NCBI RefSeq assembly: GCF_964199755.1
Contig: NC_133910.1
Coordinates: 7,462,501 to 7,526,500, forward strand
DNA length: 64,000 nt
From: Larus michahellis
Lineage: Eukaryota > Chordata > Aves > Charadriiformes > Laridae
Reading direction: 5' to 3'
This document shows positions 52,430 to 64,000 of the stretch, piece after piece. The translations under genes were made by a program, and so were the position numbers. How positions within the stretch are numbered: the stretch's first letter is position 1; every line of letters begins with the position of its first letter. The notes beneath the pieces were generated by a model. It searched no databases, had not been told where the DNA came from, and was given only the letters and a program-made list of their open reading frames with translations.

Positions 52430-52672
52430 TTGGCGTCTCTTCAGCGAGCCCGGAGTTTACAATTACCGTAAGGCCGCTCTCGCTGTGGCTCCTTGCAGCC
52501 AGAGGGCTGCGCCGAGCCAGCCTCGTGTGGAGTTCAACACCCCTGGAGTGCTTCTTCACCTCAGGGAAAAACCGCCGCCGCCATTTCGGGGGCGGGGGCC
52601 GCGCAGAGAAGCGGGGCGGGCCCTTTAGCCACCGCCCCCCGGCGCCCGCCTGCGCCGCGCCGTGCCGGGAAG

Positions 52673-57728
<5,056 letters not shown>

Positions 57729-59450
57729 TGCCAGCTGCAGCTGCCTTCCTGAAGTATTTGCATGGTAAAAAACTTCTGAAGGAGTGGCATTTATTTTTTA
57801 AGGATTGAGTGGACTGCTCACGCCTAATGGACTGACATGCAGGCACAGAGACTGTCCCGTTCAGGATATCAAGGTGCAGTGAGCAGAGAGGATCCAGCCA
57901 GGTGTGTATTTGAACATGGTATTTAGAAGGATGGGGACAGGTAAAAGGAAGGGATCTCGGACGCTGCTGGAAAGGAGAAGCTCTTAACTGAAGAGTGCAG
58001 CAAATAGGCTTCTTTTAGGTGAGAGCCATTCTCGGAGCAGGTTACTGTAAAAGCAAGCAGCTCTTGGCTAGTAAATGTTACAGCCATATCAGATACAGTA
58101 GGTCTGAGCAGCTTTTGCTTCAGGCTGTCTTCCGCTACTCATCTATGTCACCTGAAGTGTTTTCCTGACTGAAACACTGGATAGTAGTTTTTAAATGACA
58201 AATTTTCCTGCAATAGAATCCTGTAAAACCCAGTGCTGAGGGAACTGGAGGAATCCATGGTACTGGGAAAGGCGTCCTTCCTATGCCAGAAATGATGCTG
58301 CACTCAGCAGATCCTATGCTTTTACTCTTCCATGTAAACGGTTCTTTCAGTACTTGATTCTGTACCGTCTGTGAGGATAAAGGCTTGCTTCTTTCTGTGC
58401 CCTGTGCAAGATCTGTGAGTTCTTACCTTACCCATTACACCTGGAAAGCACACCCCACACTGAAATCACTAATGCTGAGCCGTTATTTGAAAGCTTTATC
58501 TTGCATGAAATCTCTCTGGAATACCTCTGAAAGTCAGTTTGTTCTTGTTTTGGGGAAAAGAAGGATTAAGAGCGATCTGCATGCCTGGGGGATCTCTAGG
58601 TGTTTCTGCTGTGCAAGAGTAACAAAGGATTTGTCGTCGTAGAAATCTGATTAGGAGCCATCGCTGCAGGTAATGTTGTGCAATACTAAGTATGCCGAGC
58701 TGTGCCTGGTAGATTATTTGTTGTAGTGAGAGGATGCAGGTCTGAATGGGAGTGCTCGTGTGGTGAGGTATTTCGGGTGCAGCTGAAGTTAGTCCGTAAT
58801 GCAGCCACTGGCATGGTGTGGGTGTTGCTGGGGGGGAGGTGGGTGGGCACCTTAACTAGGTATGACAGCATAGGGTGTGGTAGAGGGGTTGTTTTGTTTT
58901 ATTTTTTTCCCAAATGTAAGACTGGATACAAACTCAGTTATGATCTGACACACAGAAGGAAAATGTTTACAGCAAGCTCAGCTGGGTTGCTGGTCTGTGA
59001 CACGCTGGTTTTGTTTGTTAAAGCTGTTCTGTACTGAAACCTGTGTTCCATGGTGTCAAAAGAACAAAGTTCAAGCTGGTAATGTTGTTTTTAAAAAAAT
59101 GTATTGAACATATATCGACAGGAGTTTGGAGAAACCCTTAAATTGAGATTTGAGTGAGTTTAGGGTTTTATCACGTATGAAATTTGTTCACATCCATGCT
59201 CCGCTGGCCTGAGATGGGATCCTGCAGCAAACTAATGGGCTGGGAATGAATGAAAACAGTCCAACTGCTTTTCTTGCTTCTGTGACAGCAGCTGAAGCTG
59301 ACTGAGAGGGTTTTATCTCTGCCCTGACATCTCAGCGAGTCCAGGGCTGCTTTAGTCAGGGATGGAGGTGTTGGGAGCAGCCTGCTTTCGTGTGGGCTTC
59401 GAGAGGGTGGTCAAACTCCGCGTGCTCTTGCGGGGATGGCTGGAGAACTG
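57729..59450 (+). other. PTGES2 3' UTR and spacer
   Basis: The 3' UTR of PTGES2 begins here. No AATAAA or ATTAAA was found before the next CpG island; the best weak candidate is GATAAA at 58,376-58,381 followed by T/G-rich text. No exon or transposon was recognised. Short frames such as 58,702-59,037 lack any family resemblance. Confidence 0.55.
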
Positions 59451-59930
59451 TCACGTTCCTGAGTACAAAACCAGCGTGGGGACGCGGTCCCTGAGGTAGA
59501 TGCAGAAGGCCTCCCTGTTGGTGTGGACATCCGCCGGCGTCTTCTGGTCGGAGCGGTGCTTCCCCAGGGGTTCAGCGTTGCTGCTTGATGCCTGTGCCTC
59601 CCGGAGGGGTCGCTGCCGGTGGCTCCCCAAGGCCGGCCGGGGGTGACTCCCCGCCGGGGTCTCCCGGGGAGCGCGGCCTGGATTCCTTGGGGCGGGCGCC
59701 GCCAGGCCCGGCCCCTCCGGGCCGCTTCGCGTCACTATGGCGACGGGTCCGGTTGCGGGGCGGGGCCCTGCGGCGCGAGCGGCGGCGGAGCGCGTCACGA
59801 AGAGGGTTTGAATCGCCCAATGGGGGAGCCGCGGGCGGCGGCGGCGCGGCGGCCCCGGAAGTGCGGCGGCGCCTCCTGCCCCTGGTGCGGCCTCCCGCAG
59901 CCCCCCTCGTCCCGGCCGCGGGGTCTCCAT
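59451..59930 (-). CDS. Unidentified ORF at the ODF2 CpG island (candidate only)
   Basis: A 159-codon minus-strand frame, starting METPRPGRGGLREAAPG, lies in the island just upstream of ODF2. I do not recognise it. The first 100 or so residues are Pro/Arg/Ala-rich and look like translated CpG island, but the last 30 (from KTPADVHTNREAFC to RVPTLVLYSGT) have mixed, amphipathic composition like a real protein end. A possible splice acceptor (GGAGGCACAG|GC on the minus strand, near 59,596) could make that tail an exon of a longer gene with unknown upstream exons. It could equally be chance, or part of a non-coding divergent transcript such as mammals have at ODF2. Confidence 0.25.
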   Translation of the reverse strand: METPRPGRGGLREAAPGAGGAAALPGPPRRRRPRLPHWAIQTLFVTRSAAARAAGPRPATGPVAIVTRSGPEGPGLAAPAPRNPGRAPRETPAGSHPRPALGSHRQRPLREAQASSSNAEPLGKHRSDQKTPADVHTNREAFCIYLRDRVPTLVLYSGT

Positions 59931-60260
59931 GGCAGCGTCGGCGCCTCCTGCCGCTTCCCCGCCGCCGCCGAAGACCTCCTGAGGCGGCAGCGGCCGCGGA
60001 CCCTGCGCGGTCCTTCATGGTGAGGGGGCCGGGGCCGCTGGGCCCTGTGAGGGGGCGAGGCCGGGGAGGGCGGGGGTCCCCTCGCCGTGTGGCCCCGGGG
60101 ATGTCCGAGCCCCCGGGAACGATTCCTCCGGCGCCGTGTTGGTAGTGAGAAGCGCCGCCTGCCTTGGTGTGGTCCCCAGCCGGGTAAAGCTCGGCTCTGC
60201 CCTGAGGGCTGGTCCCGCCTTGAGCAGGAGGCTGGCCCCGGGCTAGGTCCCTGCGGCCTG
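59520..60260. promoter_or_regulatory. ODF2: CpG island, ODF2 promoter
   Basis: A dense CpG-rich stretch 2.2-2.9 kb upstream of the ODF2 start codon. CGCCCAATGGGG at 59,815 holds a CCAAT box. GGTCCTTCATG|GTGAGGG at 60,019/60,020 is a good donor, so an untranslated first exon on the plus strand probably ends at 60,019. The island may also drive a minus-strand transcript. Confidence 0.7.
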
Positions 60261-60790
60261 AGGTAGCCGCGGGTCCTCTGAGAAACCGCGGGAGAAGTTA
60301 CTTAAAACTTCTGAAATAAACCATGTTGCTAGGGAAAGCGGGATGACAGCATCCGAATTTCACTTGCGGTGATTTCGAAGCTCTGTAAATTCTCGGGGAG
60401 TGCTGTCGGTTCTCAGGCCGGTGCACACGTTCGGGTCTGGGGAGAGTTGAAACCTTCCTGGGAAGGCAGGGGATTAAAACGCCCCGCGGTGTTTGGAGTT
60501 GTTAATAGCTCGGAGCCGGGGAATCCTGTCCCTACAGAAACCTTCCTGTTCCTGATCAAGGGATGTGCGGCTGTGTCGTCCCCTCTGTAATTTTCATAAA
60601 TCTCACATGATATACAGCTGTGTTTTGTCTTAAGCACACACTTCTTAAAAACAGATGCAGTATGATTAGTTTTATTTAGAGTAAATTATTACACGAGCTT
60701 TGGCAAGCTGACAAATTAACCAATGAGCTGTAAAGAGGGATCTAAATTCTAGCCTAGCAGAAGTATTGTACAAAACCCTGCTCTACTGCA

Positions 60791-60814
60791 TTACAAGTAA
60801 CACTTTACTTGTAA
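60791..60814. repeat. 10-bp inverted repeat, 4-nt loop
   Basis: TTACAAGTAA, CACT, TTACTTGTAA: arms are exact reverse complements. It lies in the presumed first intron of ODF2. No function is evident. Confidence 0.85.
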
Positions 60815-61597
60815 CACTTGTTCTTACGTGGCAAATTATGAAGGAGTGTTACCATAAGGTTAGCTAACTAACCCTGGTATGCCACCGCTCTAACGGTTGT
60901 ACTTCATCACTCCCCAGTAGTCCTTTGGGGATCCCTCCCTTGCTCTCATTTCTTCAAGTCCCCCAGGTACCACCAGGTAAAAAGCTGCTCACACTGTAGC
61001 TGACTCACAGTTCTGCGCATGCTACTGGTTAGCAAACTAGTACACATGTATCTGCTGGGCAAGCAGCAACCACACTGCAACACAAGTCTGTGCGGTGCTG
61101 GGTTTCCTTCAGCACAAAGACTAATTTGGATGCATCTCTTCAGTCTGCAGAACCGTATAAAACTAGAACATCAACATTTCTCTCAAGTTTTACAGGATTT
61201 GTCGACGATGGCAGAGTTTAGGGAGGGTGTGGGGTTTGGGAGGGGGTGTACGGGTACCCTGGAACTGTTCAAACCTTGTTTCCTTATGAAACTGGTTAAA
61301 AATTGCAGTTAGAATTTGAAGGTTTCTAACTGTTTGGGTAAAGCCATCATGTATAATTTTGCAAAACACTTTCCATTGTTTAAACAAACTTTCATCATCA
61401 GTATGTAAGGAATTATAATCTTGGTCCTTCCCTCATTCCATGCTTGTCAGAGGAAGACAGGACACATCAACTTTTGTTGTCTGAGTGTGTACATTTGATA
61501 TGTTCAAGCCTACATGTTGCCTTAAATCGAAAGGAAGAGGATGTTCAGAAATTGGTACCTTTTCCTGTTAGTGTTCATTTTCCTTTTTCTGTATCAG

Positions 61598-61682
61598 GTG
61601 TCCCTCATCCATCAGCAATGAAGTGACTTCAGTCTCTGCACAGAGCACGCTGTCAAGAAGAGCTAAAAACTTTAGAATAACT
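61598..61682 (+). other. ODF2: Candidate ODF2 5'-UTR exon
   Basis: A pyrimidine-rich acceptor (TTCCTTTTTCTGTATCAG|GT) and a strong donor (AATAACT|GTAAGTAA) bound 85 bases with no long open frame. Its place between the CpG island and the first coding exon suits an untranslated exon. Splice-site look only; no conservation can be judged here. Confidence 0.4.
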
Positions 61683-62411
61683 GTAAGTAATTTTACCTCG
61701 GCTGACAAAAACCTTTCTGCCAGAATCAGATTAGTGCTGCTCGTGTATTTTTGTAAGATTTGCAATTGCATTATACCATGACCTCAACTGAAGTATCAAG
61801 CTCAATGGTGATGACTTTAACCTCGCACCTCTAGGCTTTTCCATGGTGTGTTAGATATTGGTTAAGGTTATGCTTTTTTCCTAGGATTAAAGAAATGCTG
61901 TGATCCAAAAGCTTTTAAGTTTTTATTTAACTTCAAAAAGACACTTAAAGTTAAGCACGTAAGAAAGAGTTTACAGGTTTAGCGATCTAGGATGGAAGGA
62001 TCTGATGGTTTCGTGTTGATTTTTCTTAGCTAAACTGTTAATGCTCTTCTGCCCACTTTGAATTTCTCTTGGTTGTGTTGGTTACTGGTTGATTTCCTTG
62101 CTTGCTCTAAGGCTTTGAACACCAATGACTCTTACAGGCACCTGCTATCAATCTAACTGTATTTGGTCTTTAATAACCATGTTAAAAGCAGAAAATACCA
62201 GATGCAGAGAAATTATTTGCATTAATCCTAACTTCACAGCAAAATATTGTGCAATTCAAAATGGCAGATGCTACTGAAAGAATGCTCAGGCTTTAATCAA
62301 GGCTGGCCATTGTCGCTCTGTGGCACAGAGGGAAATGTTGTTATTTCCAGTTTCCTTATTCACAGGTTTCCTTTCATTGTATTGCCCTTTCCCGTTTGTG
62401 GGAGAAGAGCC

Positions 62412-64000
62412 ATGAAGAACCGTTCCTCATCTCCCCCTTTGCACGTCCATGTGGATGAAAACACCCCTGTCCATGTCCATATTAAAAAGGGTCAGAAAAC
62501 CACACCTGCAAAATGCCAGGTAGGAGTGTGTAGCTGGGTGTTTGTAAGGGCTACAGACAGGAAGGTGAACGGTCCTGGAAGCACCACAAAATCTTCAAGG
62601 TCTGTTTTGCTGTTGTATTAGAACTATAAGACTTGAATTCGTATTCAATGGTGAATTTTCAGTAATGTGTCTTATGTGTTTAAGATGATTAAAGCGTGAC
62701 ATAGAAAGTTACTTTTCATGTTCAAGTGTGTGCTTGTGAGGAGTGTTGCTTCCAGTGTGATGTGGTTTGGGGGAATTTTTTTTTTCCTTTTGTTTCCTGT
62801 ATTTGTGTCTTGATAATGGCTTTTCTTTGGCTTCATTGCTATTTTTGTAGGAAGGGTTTGGGGAAAGGTAATATCTAGGCGTTTCAAATTCCGTCTTCAT
62901 TATATTAAAATAAACACATTTAGAAAAAATTAGTCTGGATTCAGACCATCTTCTGGCATTAATCACCTTCTTGGTCCGCTGAGCTATGGAGCAAAGAGGA
63001 TCTCTTCATAGTCTTATCCACAGTAGGTAGAAGGCAATACTGAAGTGAGTAGCTATCTCATATCCTCTTTTGTGGTTGGATGTTTATGTAAAGTTGTTCT
63101 CAAAAGGTGATGGAAGTTGCTTGCTCATTCTTCCTTATATGCAGACATCCTGTTCTGAGTTCTCCATTGATTTAGTGTTTGTTGCTAATGGCAAATATCA
63201 TAATGGGGTAGGGCCTGAAATCAATGACTTCTGTTAATTAATTGCCATCTGATTTTTCTCTAAGGTTAGAATTGTGCAAAACCCACTAACTTTCTTTCAG
63301 GGAGAGCACCTCCAGTCCAATACAAATAAATGCAGATCTATTAGTTGACTGCAAAGCAGGGAAAACACTTCAGGGGCTTTTCATAACCAACCACACTGCA
63401 GTGTTCTTTTTTGCTGTAGTAGTGCTGTCGTCAAATGATAGAGCTGCTCTTTTGTGAGATGAATCTGTAATGGAGAAGGGATCTCCCAGGCTTTTCCTTC
63501 TTCACGTGAATGGGTTGTATTGTGGTATTTTTTTGTGTATCTCCACACAGAGGAGACTTCCTTCCCCACCACCCCAATATCCCATCCCTGCCCTGCGGGG
63601 TAAGGCTCTCATCACATCACAAGTGCAGGTATCCCAGTGATATAACAGAGTTGCTACATGATAAACAAGAAGAATTTACTACATCTAGCCATACTGTCAA
63701 CTGAATGTGCAATAACCTTTTCTTCTGGCTGGTGTCAGCCTCCTCTGATGGGTGCTGGCTCATCTGATATATCATGTGAAAAGCTATGTGATATTTTTGT
63801 ATGAATTAACTTCTATTTGGTTTTGCAGCCCTAAAAATTGTGAATAGTTCTTTAAAAGTCTGTGATTTATTTTATTTTCTCTTTGTCTAGCAAAAGCACA
63901 AACAGAAAATTAAAGGGGATACTGTGAACATGTGCCGATCTGTCCGTGTGAAAACTAAGGCCCCCTGGGTGCCCCCAGGCAAAACGTCTGTCCGGGAGTC
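62412..64000 (+). CDS. ODF2: ODF2 (outer dense fibre protein 2 / cenexin), 5' end, runs off window
   Basis: ODF2 is a coiled-coil protein of the mother-centriole appendages and of sperm-tail outer dense fibres, needed for primary cilia. Two coding exons are visible: 62412-62519 (MKNRSSSPPLHVHVDENTPV, then HVHIKKGQKTTPAKCQ) and 63891 to at least 64000 (QKHKQKIKGDTVNMCRSV, then RVKTKAPWVPPGKTS). Both match the remembered human isoform starting MKDRSSTPPLHVHVDENTPV and its KGDTVNVRRSVRVKTKVPW block. The donor is CCAG|GTAGGA and the acceptor TTTGTCTAG|CA, in phase 0. The exon carrying the ATG begins at 62,351 or 62,366, as two acceptors (TTCCAG, CACAG) lie close together. The alternative human N-terminus starting MSASSSGG was not found. 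The gene continues past the right edge. Confidence 0.93.
62520..63890 (+). other. ODF2: ODF2 intron between visible coding exons
   Basis: A 1.4 kb intron of AT-leaning DNA. No additional exon, RNA gene or repeat family was recognised. Confidence 0.75.

Larger units (their letters stand above)
60261..62350 (+). other. ODF2: ODF2 5' intronic region
   Basis: Mostly intron between the CpG-island exon and the first coding exon. Apart from the candidate untranslated exon at 61,598-61,682 and the small inverted repeat, I see no gene, RNA gene or named repeat. Confidence 0.55.

Overview
The window is vertebrate nuclear DNA, most probably from a bird. Two things point there: several CR1 LINE copies, with the ATTCTATG-type 3' tails typical of birds and other sauropsids, and compact, CpG-island-headed genes matching the human 9q34.11 neighbourhood. 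I cannot name the species. There is no prokaryotic, plasmid or phage content and I see no intact virus.

Layout, left to right. 1-17,824 is most simply intron 1 of dynamin-1 (DNM1, minus strand), whose first coding exon lies at 17,825-17,985 in a CpG island. 18.4-19.0 kb holds a degenerate tandem array of about 22 bp units, split by a CR1 insertion. 19.0-26.9 kb is a gene-free spacer with a longer CR1 copy. CIZ1 (plus) starts in a CpG island at 27.5 kb and ends at 46,515, with 15 coding exons joined in frame to 743 residues. BBLN (C9orf16/bublin, minus) has two coding exons (51,393-51,309 and 48,147-47,954; 92 residues). PTGES2 (plus) has seven coding exons from 52,673 to 57,728 (359 residues). 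A last CpG island near 59.5-60.3 kb precedes ODF2/cenexin (plus), whose first two coding exons are visible (62,412-62,519 and 63,891 to the window edge). A minus-strand ORF of unknown identity lies in that island.

The genes are not an operon-like functional unit. They are neighbours with separate roles: membrane fission in endocytosis (DNM1), nuclear-matrix and replication-linked zinc-finger protein (CIZ1), small coiled-coil protein tied to intermediate filaments (BBLN), thioredoxin-fold prostaglandin E synthase (PTGES2), and centriole appendage or sperm-tail protein (ODF2). Shared features are structural: DNM1/CIZ1 diverge, CIZ1/BBLN converge, and BBLN/PTGES2 diverge from start codons 1.3 kb apart.

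The most interesting observations are: an order (PTGES2 next to ODF2) that one inversion relative to human would explain; a bird CIZ1 lacking the long Gln-rich middle of human CIZ1; the CR1-split 22 bp array by the DNM1 promoter; an unexplained ORF at the ODF2 island; and a near-identical 50 bp tandem duplication in a CIZ1 intron. I found no convincing undescribed molecular system. Exon boundaries were derived by reading splice sites and frames by eye; family matches rest on remembered protein sequences, not on a search.
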